From Kiritimatiellia bacterium (GTDB taxonomy: Bacteria; Verrucomicrobiota; Kiritimatiellia; RFP12; UBA1067): a stretch of 43,136 nucleotides of DNA. Below, piece after piece: positions 31,669 through 40,568 of the stretch (its first letter is position 1; every line of letters begins with the position of its first letter). The stretch covers positions 1-43,136 of the forward strand of contig JAEDKA010000031.1 in assembly GCA_016296065.1 (NCBI GenBank), given 5' to 3'. Both the position numbers and the translations under genes were made by a program. Under the pieces are notes generated by a model. It did no database searches. It was not told the DNA's origin and saw only the letters and a program-made list of their open reading frames with translations.

Positions 31669-32915
31669 TTCGCCACCTCCTCGTCTATGAGCGAGTCGAC
31701 CCACTTGTCGATTTCGCCGAGCTCCTTCGAAATGTCTATGCTCTGCGGACAGTGCATTCTGCAGCGGTTGCAGCCCGTACAGCGCTCGGCGCGCCTGAGC
31801 GGATCAGGCACGGCCTTTTTGTACATCGCCAGGATGTCTGCCGCGGACGGCGGCTTTTCGGACGTTATGACTGTGTTTCGGAACGTGAGAACGGAGGGTA
31901 TGTCCAGTCCGTACGGACACGGCATGCAGTAGTTGCAGCTGTTGCACGGAATCGTGTGCAGCTTGATCAGCGCCAGGGCGGCCCGCTCTAGCGCGGCGAA
32001 TTCCTCGTCCGTGCACGGCTTAAGCGGAGAGAACGTCGCAAGGTTCTCGACGATGTGCTCCGTCTTCGTCATTCCGGAAAGGACCGTCATGACGTTCGGG
32101 AAGGATCCACAGAACCTGAGCGCCCACTTCGCGAGCGACGCGTCCGGATCGAGCGGCGCCAGCTCGCTGGAGAGCGCGTAGTTGGGACGCGCAAGACGCC
32201 CGCCAAGCAGCGGCTCCATGATGACTACGGGTATGCCGAGCGCGGTGAGGCGCTCGTAGAGGTACTTCGCGTCGAGGTTGCGCGGATTCGTCTCCTTCGC
32301 ATGCAGCCAGTCTACGTAGTTCATCTGGATCTGGCAGAAGTCCCACTTGTACTTGTCGTTGTGGTCCATGCACCACTCAAATGCCTTCGGGTCGCCGTGG
32401 TAGGAGAAGCCGAGCTTGCGGATTCGCCCTTCGTCGCGCAGCGACGCGCACCAGTCCAGCGCTCCGTTCTCGAGATAGCGCTTCGAGAAGGTGGAGAATC
32501 CGTCGTTGCCGATGGCGTGAAGGAGGTAGTTGTCGATGTAGTCGGTGCGGAGGTACTTAAGCGAGTCCTCGAACATCTTCCTGCACTCCGAAAGCGCATA
32601 CTGCTGCGGCGCGAAGTTGGAGAGTTTCGTGGCGATTATGTAGTCCGAGCGCTTGAAGCCGCTCTTCTCCAGCGCCTCGCCGAGACGGCGCTCCGACTCT
32701 CCGCGGCAGTATGCGGGCGAGGTGTCGAAGTAGTTTACTCCGTGCTCGAGCATCGTCTTCACCTGCGCGTCGAGTTCGGACTGGTCGATCTCGGACTGCG
32801 AATAGCCCTCCTTCACCCAGCCGTTGGCGTGTCCGCCGTCCTTAGTCGGCATGCGCATCGCGCCGTATCCCAGCAGAGAAATCTCACGCCCGTCCTTCGT
32901 TTGTCTTGTTGTCAT
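31665..32915 (-). CDS. Aldo/keto reductase with C-terminal ferredoxin-type clusters
   Basis: A 416-residue aldo/keto reductase. The catalytic tetrad is visible as D64, Y69, K97 and H133 in the NYFDTSPAY, TKLSN and YLLHAIG segments. The C-terminal ~90 residues carry Cys motifs CNSCNYCMPCPYGLD and CTGCNRCRMHCPQSID, expected to hold two [4Fe-4S] clusters or one plus a partial site. Such Fe-S aldo/keto reductases are common in anaerobes and usually uncharacterised. ATG 32915 is preferred over the long open extension to 33134, which overlaps the lipoprotein gene. The stop overlaps the GTG of the ferredoxin gene, so the two are coupled and may exchange electrons. Confidence 0.91.
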   Translation of the reverse strand: MTTRQTKDGREISLLGYGAMRMPTKDGGHANGWVKEGYSQSEIDQSELDAQVKTMLEHGVNYFDTSPAYCRGESERRLGEALEKSGFKRSDYIIATKLSNFAPQQYALSECRKMFEDSLKYLRTDYIDNYLLHAIGNDGFSTFSKRYLENGALDWCASLRDEGRIRKLGFSYHGDPKAFEWCMDHNDKYKWDFCQIQMNYVDWLHAKETNPRNLDAKYLYERLTALGIPVVIMEPLLGGRLARPNYALSSELAPLDPDASLAKWALRFCGSFPNVMTVLSGMTKTEHIVENLATFSPLKPCTDEEFAALERAALALIKLHTIPCNSCNYCMPCPYGLDIPSVLTFRNTVITSEKPPSAADILAMYKKAVPDPLRRAERCTGCNRCRMHCPQSIDISKELGEIDKWVDSLIDEEVAK

Positions 32916-32947
32916 AGAATGATTTCCTGGATCGCTAAACCCTGGTT

Positions 32948-34399
32948 TTATGGAAAATTGACGACTTTTACAGAGGCGGCGGCGAGGGGGCCTGGCTTCG
33001 TGACGAAGACCATCGAATTCCCTTCCGGGACGATGACTTCGGCGACAGGCATGCCGTCCGCAGATATGGCAACCCTTCCGTCCTTTGGACGGTCGACGCG
33101 CGCGAGGAACACGCGCTTGGGCAACGACGGCCACGATCTCGTGTCCGCTCCGCGCCTGAGCGCGCTGTAGGCCGCGACGGCGTACTGGGAGGCGATGAGC
33201 GCGTACTTCGCTCTGTTGTCACTCGCGTGCTCTGCGGCGATTCCGAGAGCCGCCTGGACGCCGACATCGACTATCGTGCGCGTTATCTCGCGCCTTATCG
33301 CACCGCGCATGTATACATCGTATTCGACTTTCGCAAGCGCCTCGACGCTCGCGAGCTCCTCCATCGGCATTCCGCCCACGCTCCACGACATCGCCGCGGC
33401 GGGCATCTCGAGAAGCCGCGGGAGCGCAAGGCCCGCATACTTCACGTAACGCCCTGCATACGGGATGAGGAGCAGCGGAAGATCTATGCGCCACGCCTCG
33501 CGCCTCGGACACAGCCCGTCCTCCACATAGACCCACACCTGGTTCCTGGGCTTTACTCCGCTCGTCGCGAAGTCGTTCTTCACAAATGTGTTCGCAGGTC
33601 TCAGCCGCTCGGCATCGCGCAAATGCTCGCGCGCGCCGCCGTCTCCGGCGAGCAGGCGGAACACTCCGCACGCATGCGACATGTACGGATTCTGGTAGTC
33701 TTCCGGCTTCAGGTCGTCCAAGGTGCTGGAGCTGAAGATGTCGACGCCGAACGCCTCCTTCACCGTTTCGCGGAACGATCCGTCCTTGACGGCGTTCTGA
33801 ATGGCGACGTTGCTCTGTCCGGAATTCTCCTCTCCGCCCTTCTCCTTCGCATAGGCCGCGGAATCCTTCTGCAGTCGTTCGTCGGCCTCCGCGAGGTACT
33901 TCCTGCGCTCGTACAGCCAGTTCTCCTGATGCTGCGCCGCCCGGTTGAACTCCGTGCGCGCCGCGGCCATGTCGCCCTTCGACGCGTAGCCGATCGCCTT
34001 GTACATGCACGCGAAGATGCGGTCCTGCCCGCCGCCGTCGTACGGAAAGTACCTGTCGTTGAGCATCATCGCGTACGCGGTGTCGACGCTTCTCGAGAAC
34101 ACGGAAGTCCGGTCGTTCTCGATCATGAGGTCTTCTGCGACGTCGAAGTCGGCGATGGCACGGTCGGTCTCCCCGGCGAGGTTTCGCGCCTGCGCCGACA
34201 TCAGCGTCCAGAGAAGCGTGTCCTCGTTCGGCTTCGCGGCCAGCTCGGTCGGCTCGGCGGCGGCCGCGGCGTATTCGCCGCGGGCCAGCCTGCCGCGGTA
34301 GTCGCATATCACGTCGTCCACCGTGCGGCATCCAGCGACGGCGGCAAGCAATGCTGCTGCCGCAAGGCGGACGGCGGATGATGCAGACTCCGCGCGCAT
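32948..34399 (-). CDS. COG3014-type TPR-like lipoprotein
   Basis: Periplasmic lipoprotein of 483 residues: signal and lipobox LLAAVAGC (Cys24), then helical repeats resembling TPRs (about 30-180, with YAAAAAEPTELAAKPNEDTL and KGDMAAARTEFNRAAQHQEN), then a domain that packs around GSGVKP-type loops (FATSGVKPRNQVWVYVEDG) and membrane-proximal alpha/beta segments. This is the organisation of COG3014 proteins, which in Vibrio-type genomes are encoded beside LpoB and YcfL, as here. It begins 1 nt after the CsgG-like gene stop. A role in outer-membrane or peptidoglycan synthase assembly is inferred from context only. Confidence 0.78.
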   Translation of the reverse strand: MRAESASSAVRLAAAALLAAVAGCRTVDDVICDYRGRLARGEYAAAAAEPTELAAKPNEDTLLWTLMSAQARNLAGETDRAIADFDVAEDLMIENDRTSVFSRSVDTAYAMMLNDRYFPYDGGGQDRIFACMYKAIGYASKGDMAAARTEFNRAAQHQENWLYERRKYLAEADERLQKDSAAYAKEKGGEENSGQSNVAIQNAVKDGSFRETVKEAFGVDIFSSSTLDDLKPEDYQNPYMSHACGVFRLLAGDGGAREHLRDAERLRPANTFVKNDFATSGVKPRNQVWVYVEDGLCPRREAWRIDLPLLLIPYAGRYVKYAGLALPRLLEMPAAAMSWSVGGMPMEELASVEALAKVEYDVYMRGAIRREITRTIVDVGVQAALGIAAEHASDNRAKYALIASQYAVAAYSALRRGADTRSWPSLPKRVFLARVDRPKDGRVAISADGMPVAEVIVPEGNSMVFVTKPGPLAAASVKVVNFP

Positions 34400-34400
34400 G

Positions 34401-36629
34401 TCAGAAACCGAGGTTGATTCCCTGAGTCGGGGCGGGAGCCGCCGGAGCCTGCTCCGCAGCCGCCGCTGCGGCCGCCGCGGCCCTTATCTCCTCCTGCCTG
34501 CGGGAGAATCCCGCGGGGTCGATCTTCGACTGGATGATGGATGCGACGTTCGCCGCGGCCCACTCCGTCGAACCGGAGGTGAATATCTCGGGCGTCCCGT
34601 AGAAGCCCTGCGAATCGACGCGCACGATGTCCGAAACGACGATCTCGGTCGTAGGCGCGTGCACGCAGCGGAACCTGATCTCGGCGAACTGCGCGGAAGG
34701 CGGCGGAAGCGGAAGGCCCGTCACGTAGTCCTTGCCGGGAGAGGCGACGTCGGAGAACATTACCTCCGCGACGACAAGATAGTCCGTCGCAAGCTTCTGC
34801 GAAAGGCGGCACACGTCGTTCGGGCTCGCGTTGGGATCCTTCACGATGCGGTCGAGTTCGCGGTCGATTTCCGGTCCGAACGAGCGGTCAAGCGTGCGGA
34901 AGCTCCCCGTCTGCGTCAGCTGGATGCTGAGGTGGTCGATGAGCGTGTCGAGCCAGTTGCGCGCGTCGAGGGTGTTGCCCCACACGCTGACGGTCTGCGA
35001 CTTCGTGATGAACGGGGCCACGGCGATGCGCGGCTTCTTCGCCGGAAGCGGACGCGCCGCGATTTCACGCGGAGCGGGCGCAACGACCTCTGCCGCCATA
35101 GGTGGCGCCGCGCCTTCGTCGCTCTCGTGGAACCTAAGCCAGTCCTTGACGCGAGCCTTGCCCCAGACGAGCTCGGCCGACGACGTGTTCTTGCCAACGT
35201 CCTTCACCTCGCAGACGCCGACGGTCTTCTCCTTGTAGACCGTTTCGTCGGTATCGTCGTCGACAATGGCCTTGCGGCGGCGGATCTCGTACTGCTCGCC
35301 GACCTCGAGGAAATCGGCACCGTAGCTGAGCGTGAGCTGTCCGTCGTCTTCGTCTGCGTCCATCACGTACATCGGATAGTCCCGCATGAGAATTGCGAGC
35401 GCGACGCGCTTCGCGACGTGCACAAGCATGTCCTTCGGCGTCTGGCAGTACGCGGCGACGCGCAGCGTCTCCGCCTCGTACGGCTGCTGGGTGCGAAGGT
35501 CGTTTGCGCGGATCGACACCGTGGCGATGTACTCATCCTTCGCCGTGCCGGCGATCGCGCGGGACTTGCCGCTCTTGACGAGCTGCACGACCTCTCCGCT
35601 CATGGCGTAGCCGGCGGGAACGAGCTCGGCCTTTCCTCCGAAGCCTTCCTCGCGCGCAGCCGCGGCGTACATGCCGCGGTCGAGGCACTTGTACTTCTTC
35701 GCCTGCACGAGTTTCGTGAGCAGGAGCTTGTCGATGCCGTCGAACGCCTGGCGGTCGACGCCGGCCTGGAACGTCATCTTGTCGAGGACGAGCCACTTGG
35801 TCTTGGCGTTTCCGCGCGGCGAGATGGAAGCTGCGGCAGCGGCGGCGTCAATGCCGACCTCGCCTCCGCACGCCTCGACAATCTTCGCGGCGATCTGGCG
35901 GCAGACGTCCTCGATCAGCTTGCGCTGCGGATCTGCTGTCGTCGTGGAGACGACGCTGTTGGCCGTCTCAGAACACTCGCCGACGCCGTCGAACGCGAGC
36001 AGGATGTTTCCGTCGAGATCGCGCACCTTGCCGACGTACGGCTGGCGGAACACGCGAACGCCCGCCTTCGCACCGGAATCATTGACGTCGACAACCTTCG
36101 AGTCCTCCTCGCGGTCGCCAAGAGAGACCGTGATGAGGCGCGTTGCGACGTCCGCCTTCTCGAGGTCGACCATCTTGATCGCACCCTTCGACGCGGAAAA
36201 GAGGGCGGACTCGAGATATCCGACGGCAAGCGGAACATAGCGGCGCGACGGATCGTTCAGGACCTTCAGCCGAATGTCGTTTAGCAGCTTGCGGTTGCGC
36301 TGGTTCTCGGCCTGGATCATGTCCGTCTCGCTCGTCACCTCGAGCTTTCGCGTAGACCATGCGATTTCGACGGACCCGGCGTTGTGCTCCTTGTTCTCGC
36401 CGAGCTGCGGCAGGGACGGAAGCCCCGCGGCGTACTGTCCCGGATGGATCGTCTTGCCGAGCCAGTCCTCGATGGGAGTCATCGTCTCTGCCGTGCCGAA
36501 CGCGCAGACCGCGAGCCTTACCTCGCGCTTCTGCGGAGCCTGCGCCGGAGGCTCGGGCTCGTTCTGCGCTTCCTGTGCGGACGCGACGAAGGCAAGCGCC
36601 GCGGCCGCGAGAAGGATTCTGGATTTCAT
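34401..36629 (-). CDS. Exported protein with repeated CsgG/LpoB-like domains
   Basis: A 742-residue exported protein. The signal peptide is residues 1-18 (SRILLAAAALAFVASA). At least three CsgG/LpoB-like units appear to be present: one starting near 36 (REVRLAVCAFG), one near 275 (TKWLVLDKMTF) and one near 531 (RIAVAPFITKS, then LSIQLTQTGSFRTLDRSF and LATDYLVVAEVMF). The C-terminus is an Ala/Pro-rich tail. CsgG-like folds form outer-membrane secretion channels or regulatory lipoproteins, but no lipobox cysteine is seen here. ATG 36629 is chosen for its GGAAGGCGG site. It lies 20 nt after lpoB, suggesting a common operon and possibly a common partner. Confidence 0.7.
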   Translation of the reverse strand: MKSRILLAAAALAFVASAQEAQNEPEPPAQAPQKREVRLAVCAFGTAETMTPIEDWLGKTIHPGQYAAGLPSLPQLGENKEHNAGSVEIAWSTRKLEVTSETDMIQAENQRNRKLLNDIRLKVLNDPSRRYVPLAVGYLESALFSASKGAIKMVDLEKADVATRLITVSLGDREEDSKVVDVNDSGAKAGVRVFRQPYVGKVRDLDGNILLAFDGVGECSETANSVVSTTTADPQRKLIEDVCRQIAAKIVEACGGEVGIDAAAAAASISPRGNAKTKWLVLDKMTFQAGVDRQAFDGIDKLLLTKLVQAKKYKCLDRGMYAAAAREEGFGGKAELVPAGYAMSGEVVQLVKSGKSRAIAGTAKDEYIATVSIRANDLRTQQPYEAETLRVAAYCQTPKDMLVHVAKRVALAILMRDYPMYVMDADEDDGQLTLSYGADFLEVGEQYEIRRRKAIVDDDTDETVYKEKTVGVCEVKDVGKNTSSAELVWGKARVKDWLRFHESDEGAAPPMAAEVVAPAPREIAARPLPAKKPRIAVAPFITKSQTVSVWGNTLDARNWLDTLIDHLSIQLTQTGSFRTLDRSFGPEIDRELDRIVKDPNASPNDVCRLSQKLATDYLVVAEVMFSDVASPGKDYVTGLPLPPPSAQFAEIRFRCVHAPTTEIVVSDIVRVDSQGFYGTPEIFTSGSTEWAAANVASIIQSKIDPAGFSRRQEEIRAAAAAAAAAEQAPAAPAPTQGINLGF

Positions 36630-36649
36630 TTGGACACCGCCTTCCAAAA

Positions 36650-37204
36650 TCAGTTCATCACGTTCGTCTTGTCGACCGCCTTCTGGAGAGGCACGCGCTT
36701 CTGCCAGAAGTCAAGTCCGGTCCCTACGTCTGTGAGCTTGATGAGCAGCGCGTTCTCCTTGTAGAAGTTGCCGTTGTCGCGGCGAACGTTCTGCTCGAGC
36801 AGCTTGCCGGTGAGGATGAACTCGGGCCTGACGGCCGCAGTGCCGGTCTGCGCGGCGAAGTCCTCGTTGTAGACGATGAACTTCTCGCCGTTCATCAGCT
36901 CTTCCTCGAAGTAGAGCTTGAGCGATTCGGCGAGATAGCCGGCCTGCGAGCCGCGAGCCGTAGTGTCAACGGTGAACGGTTTGACGTTAACGATGCGTCG
37001 TGCGCCGGGCTTCGCATATCGCACCGACGCGCGGTCGATGTCCTGGATCGCCTTTGAGACGACGATGCGAAGGTCCGCCTCAGCGAATCCCGCAGTCACC
37101 TCGGTGTCCTCGCCATCCACGATGCGGCGCGACCTCTCGGTCGCACAGCCGGTGGCAAAGACGGACGAAAGAATGATTGCACAGTAAACTAGCTTATTCA
37201 TCAT
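36650..37204 (-). CDS. lpoB: Penicillin-binding protein activator LpoB-like lipoprotein
   Basis: Outer-membrane lipoprotein of 184 residues with lipobox SSVFATGC (Cys20). The body matches the LpoB/YcfM family: IVNVKPFTVDTTARG, EFILTGKLLEQNVRRDNGNF, LLIKLTDVGTGLDFWQKRVPL. LpoB activates the bifunctional peptidoglycan synthase PBP1B from the outer membrane in Enterobacteria. AAGGAA precedes two consecutive ATGs (37204 and 37201); either could be used. The YcfL-like gene nearby and COG3014 downstream reproduce a recurrent lpoB neighbourhood. Confidence 0.83.
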   Translation of the reverse strand: MMNKLVYCAIILSSVFATGCATERSRRIVDGEDTEVTAGFAEADLRIVVSKAIQDIDRASVRYAKPGARRIVNVKPFTVDTTARGSQAGYLAESLKLYFEEELMNGEKFIVYNEDFAAQTGTAAVRPEFILTGKLLEQNVRRDNGNFYKENALLIKLTDVGTGLDFWQKRVPLQKAVDKTNVMN

Positions 37205-37252
37205 GTGTTTCCTTTATGGCTGTTCAGTTTTTCACTATCACTGTTCCTGCCT

Positions 37253-37789
37253 TCAGAATCCAGCGTTGATGATTGGCAGGCACGCGACGCCGGTTCCGTT
37301 GAAGTTGAGGACGCCGATCTGAACGCCATGCAGGTCCTGCGCGAAGTTTACGGCACCGACCTGGAGTCCGTACGCGCTGCCCTCGACCGCATTGACGACG
37401 CCGACCTGGAGTCCCTTCATCGTCCCCCCGACGTAGTTGCCGAAGATCGTCGGGGAGATTCCGCCGAAGTCACGCTTCGTGTACGAGAAGAGACCCGAGT
37501 CGAGTCCGAACATGTCTACGAACGCGCCCCATCCGAAGTTGAGCCTCACGCCGTAGACGCTGCTCTCCTCGTTCGGAATCGACCACGGCAGGACCGTCAC
37601 GCCGATAACGGTGTCGTACGAGCGCCACCCGTAGTCGTTTCCGCCTCCGCGCTGGATGAACGTAACGTCACGCTCGTTCTCGCCGGTCGCGAGGTCGTTT
37701 GCCATTCCCTGTCCGGCCACGAATCCGGCCGCCGTCGCGCCCGCCGCTGCGAACGCACCAAGAATGATCGCGAATGTCAGTTTTCTCAT
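37253..37789 (-). CDS. LA_2272-like surface repeat protein
   Basis: A 178-residue exported protein: signal peptide (FAIILGAFAAAGATAAG), then a beta-rich region ending in three short repeats of the form GLQVGVVN / GLQVGAVN / GVQIGVLN, characteristic of the LA_2272 surface-repeat family. Function unknown; beta-structured outer-membrane association is likely. AGGAGG lies at the usual distance before ATG 37789, and that ATG overlaps the YcfL stop (ATGA). It is inserted between ycfL-like and lpoB. Confidence 0.72.
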   Translation of the reverse strand: MRKLTFAIILGAFAAAGATAAGFVAGQGMANDLATGENERDVTFIQRGGGNDYGWRSYDTVIGVTVLPWSIPNEESSVYGVRLNFGWGAFVDMFGLDSGLFSYTKRDFGGISPTIFGNYVGGTMKGLQVGVVNAVEGSAYGLQVGAVNFAQDLHGVQIGVLNFNGTGVACLPIINAGF

Positions 37790-38163
37790 CTTCTGGCCCT
37801 CCTTGTGTAGAACAGCATGTCGACTGCGTCGGCGCGCGGCGCAGTGCCCTTGAGCGCGCATATCTCGTGCGGATGCAGCATGCGCGAGCTCCAGTTCGAG
37901 ACGACGGAATCAATGGCGACGCCGTCGGCGTCGAGCCACACGACCTTCCAGTCGACGGCTATCTCGCTCGACGTCGTGTTCACCATGTTCGCCTGGAATG
38001 TGTAGAAGTCCGACGCGCCCTTCGTGCAGCGGATGTCCGTTATGCACACGCTCGTGCCGAGATCCTCGGCGATCGTGACGCGTCTGTCCTGCGGCGGAAC
38101 GTTCGTCGCGACGCATCCGCACAGCATCGCCGCGCCAAGCGCGGCCGCAATGATTCTTTTCAT
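37786..38163 (-). CDS. YcfL-like lipoprotein (DUF1425)
   Basis: A 125-residue lipoprotein with lipobox MLCGC (Cys17). The C-terminal part (FYTFQANMVNTTSSEIAVDWKVVWLDADG ... APRADAVDMLFY) has the beta-sandwich pattern of the YcfL/DUF1425 family, including the APKAD-like segment. YcfL genes regularly precede lpoB, which supports the call. AAGGAGG lies upstream of ATG 38163. It is the first gene of the minus-strand run to the ferredoxin gene at 29998. Confidence 0.75.
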   Translation of the reverse strand: MKRIIAAALGAAMLCGCVATNVPPQDRRVTIAEDLGTSVCITDIRCTKGASDFYTFQANMVNTTSSEIAVDWKVVWLDADGVAIDSVVSNWSSRMLHPHEICALKGTAPRADAVDMLFYTRRARR

Positions 38164-38227
38164 CTGCTCGGTACCTCCTTGTGTTGTTCAACCTTCCGTT
38201 GTACGGTCGGTCTCAAGTTTCGCAAAT

Positions 38228-38244
38228 ATATTACCAAAAAATCA
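38228..38244 (-). promoter_or_regulatory. tex 3' end and promoter of the ycfL-lpoB operon
   Basis: The tex stop codon is followed at once by six T and TGGTAATAT on the minus strand (TGG extension; hexamer 38228-38233, overlapping TATATT). A short stem (CCCT/AGGG) precedes the T-run, so a weak terminator and the next promoter appear to share these bases. The ycfL leader is about 60 nt. Confidence 0.45.
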
Positions 38245-40485
38245 CAGCCCTGCAAAGGGATTGCATGAGAATCCACCTCCGCCGTTCGACGGACCGAACG
38301 ACGTGCGCGGCCCGCGGCGCTCCCGCCGCGCACCGCCGGGGGCGCCTCCCGCGGCCGCGCCGACGCCGGCTCCGCCGATCACAGGATTCGACTTCGCCGA
38401 GAGCGCTATGCGCCCCCTCGCGCGGTCGACGCCTATGACAGTCACCTGAAGCCTGTCGCCCGCCTTCACCACGGACGCCGGATCGGACACGTAGTTGTCG
38501 GAAAGCTCCGAAAGGTGGACGAGTCCGTCCTGATGCACGCCGATGTCTACGAACGCACCGAACGCCGTCACGTTCGTAACGACGCCCTCGAGCTTCATGC
38601 CCTCCTTTACGTCCTCGATCTTCGTCACGTCCTCGCGGAACTTCGGCGGCTCGAAGACGGCGCGCGGATCGCGTCCCGGCTTCACGAGCTCGCTGACGAT
38701 GTCCTTCAGCGTCGGCTCGCCGACTTCGTTCGTGATGTAGCGCCTCAAGTCGATCTTTTTTGCGGCCGAGCTGTTGCCGACGAGCTCGCCCACCGAGAGC
38801 CCCATGTCGGACGCCATCCGCCCGACGAGCTCGTAGCGCTCGGGATGCACCGCCGACGAATCGAGCGGATTCGCCGCGCCGCGTATGCGAAGGAAGCCCG
38901 CGCACTGCTCGAACGCCTTCTCGCCAAGCCCCTTCACTTTCTTCAGCTCCGAACGCGACGTGAACTTTCCGTTCTCATTGCGCCACGCGACGATGTTGGC
39001 CGCAAGCGACGGAGTGATTCCCGAGACGCGCTCGAGAAGCGGAGCGGAAGCCGTGTTGAGCTCCACGCCGACGCCGTTCACGCACGAGACGACGACCTCG
39101 TCCAGCTTCGCGCCGAGCATCGTCTGCGAGACGTCGTGCTGGTACTGTCCGACGCCGATCGCCTTCGGGTCGACCTTGACGAGTTCCGCGAGCGGATCCT
39201 GCAGACGCCTTCCAATCGATATTGCGCCGCGCACCGTTAGGTCGAGGTCCGGGAACTCCTTGCGCGCTATCTCGGACGCCGAATACACCGACGCTCCAGC
39301 CTCGCTCACGGAGACGACTATCGGCGTCGGAATCTCCGGATGCTGCGCGTGCAGCTTCTTTAGCGTCTCGCGCACGAAGGCCTCCGTCTCGCGTCCGGCA
39401 GTTCCGTTGCCGACGGCAATCGCCTCCGGACGGTACTTCGCGACGATGAGCGCGACGGTCTTCGCCGCCTCAAGCGGATTCTGCTGCGGAAAGATGACGG
39501 TCTTGCCGAGGTACTTGCCCGTCGCGTCCATCATCGCGACCTTGCATCCCGTGCGGATGCCGGGGTCGATCGCAAGGACGGCCTTCTCTCCGAGCGGAGA
39601 GGCGAGTAGAAGATGACGCAGGTTTTCCGCGAACACCTCGACCGCCGCGCGGTCGGCCTCGTTCTTCTTGTCAACCGTGACGTCCACCTCGCACGACGGC
39701 GCGAGCAGGCGCTTGTACGCGTCTCGCGCGGCAAGGGCGATCTGGTCGGAATCCTTCTTGATGACGTCGAGTATCGCGTTGACCATCGTGTCCTCGTCGA
39801 TGACGAGCTTCACCCACAAGACGCCCTCCTTCTGTCCGCGCCTGATGGCGAGGTAGCGGTGCGAGGGAATCGTCGCGATCGACTCCTCGTAGTCGTAGTA
39901 CTGCTCGAACTTCGTCGGCTCCTTCGGCGCCGGGCTCGCGACTTCGCTCTTCACACGCGAGTGGCGCGCGAACTCGTTGCGGACGAGTCCGCGCACGTCC
40001 GCCATGTCGGCGATGCGCTCCGCCACTATGTCGCGCGCATACTGCAGATCCTCGTCCGTCGGCTCCGCGCCGTTCCAGAGAAGCTCCGCCTCCTCCCACA
40101 TCGCGTCCGCGAGCGGCTCGTAGCCCTTCTCCTTCGCAACCTGCGCACGCGTGCGGCGCTTTGGCTTGTAAGGCTGGTAAATGTCCTCAAGACGGGACTT
40201 GACGAAGCAACCGGCAATCGCGGCGCGCAGCTCGTCCGTGAGCTTGCCCTGCTCGTCGATGGACTTGAGTATCGTCTCCTTGCGGGCCTCGAGCTCGCTG
40301 TAGTACTCGAGACGGTCCTTGATCTTTCCGATTGCAACCTCGTCAAGGTTTCCGTGCGCCTCTTTGCGGTAGCGCGCGATGAAGGGTATGGTGTTTCCGT
40401 CTGCAAGAAGCTTCTCGACTGCGGCGATCTGGTTCGGGGCGGCCCCGACCTCGGTCACCATCCTGCTAAGTATCTCTGGTGTCAT
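38242..40485 (-). CDS. tex: Tex-like RNA-binding transcription accessory protein
   Basis: Cytosolic nucleic-acid-binding protein of 747 residues. It contains the helical Tex N-terminal region (from MTPEILSRMVTEVGAAP), a YqgF/RNase H-like domain (about 320-450: AIDPGIRTGCKVAMMD), helix-hairpin-helix motifs (about 490-560: SRSELKKVKGLGEKAFEQ) and a C-terminal S1 domain (about 640-705: GVVTNVTAFGAFVDIGVHQD). A ~38-residue Gly/Arg-rich tail follows. No Shine-Dalgarno is seen before ATG 40485; instead five 8-bp tandem repeats fill the leader. Tex affects transcription and RNA turnover; its exact role is still debated. It follows the M16 peptidase by 83 nt. Confidence 0.94.
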   Translation of the reverse strand: MTPEILSRMVTEVGAAPNQIAAVEKLLADGNTIPFIARYRKEAHGNLDEVAIGKIKDRLEYYSELEARKETILKSIDEQGKLTDELRAAIAGCFVKSRLEDIYQPYKPKRRTRAQVAKEKGYEPLADAMWEEAELLWNGAEPTDEDLQYARDIVAERIADMADVRGLVRNEFARHSRVKSEVASPAPKEPTKFEQYYDYEESIATIPSHRYLAIRRGQKEGVLWVKLVIDEDTMVNAILDVIKKDSDQIALAARDAYKRLLAPSCEVDVTVDKKNEADRAAVEVFAENLRHLLLASPLGEKAVLAIDPGIRTGCKVAMMDATGKYLGKTVIFPQQNPLEAAKTVALIVAKYRPEAIAVGNGTAGRETEAFVRETLKKLHAQHPEIPTPIVVSVSEAGASVYSASEIARKEFPDLDLTVRGAISIGRRLQDPLAELVKVDPKAIGVGQYQHDVSQTMLGAKLDEVVVSCVNGVGVELNTASAPLLERVSGITPSLAANIVAWRNENGKFTSRSELKKVKGLGEKAFEQCAGFLRIRGAANPLDSSAVHPERYELVGRMASDMGLSVGELVGNSSAAKKIDLRRYITNEVGEPTLKDIVSELVKPGRDPRAVFEPPKFREDVTKIEDVKEGMKLEGVVTNVTAFGAFVDIGVHQDGLVHLSELSDNYVSDPASVVKAGDRLQVTVIGVDRARGRIALSAKSNPVIGGAGVGAAAGGAPGGARRERRGPRTSFGPSNGGGGFSCNPFAGL

Positions 40486-40491
40486 TAGAAT

Positions 40492-40531
40492 GGTTAGGTG
40501 GTTAAATGGTTAGGTGGTTAGGTAGTTAGGT
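40492..40531 (-). repeat. Five 8-bp tandem repeats upstream of tex
   Basis: On the plus strand the units are GGTTAGGT, GGTTAAAT, GGTTAGGT, GGTTAGGT, AGTTAGGT (40492-40531). In the tex mRNA they read ACCTAACC-type units ending 7 nt before ATG 40485. They replace any recognisable ribosome-binding site. Confidence 0.9.
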
Positions 40532-40568
40532 GTGCACGCGGGCGGATGTTCCTGATGCGGAAGGCGGA

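Noticed and set aside
32916..33134. N-terminal extension of the aldo/keto reductase
   Set aside because: It overlaps the COG3014 lipoprotein C-terminus and is Arg-rich shadow sequence; the family starts near MTTRQTKDGRE.
34323..36284. A 653-codon open frame opposite the CsgG-like gene
   Set aside because: The composition is Arg/Leu/Asp-rich shadow sequence, while the minus strand has a signal peptide, ribosome site and operon context.
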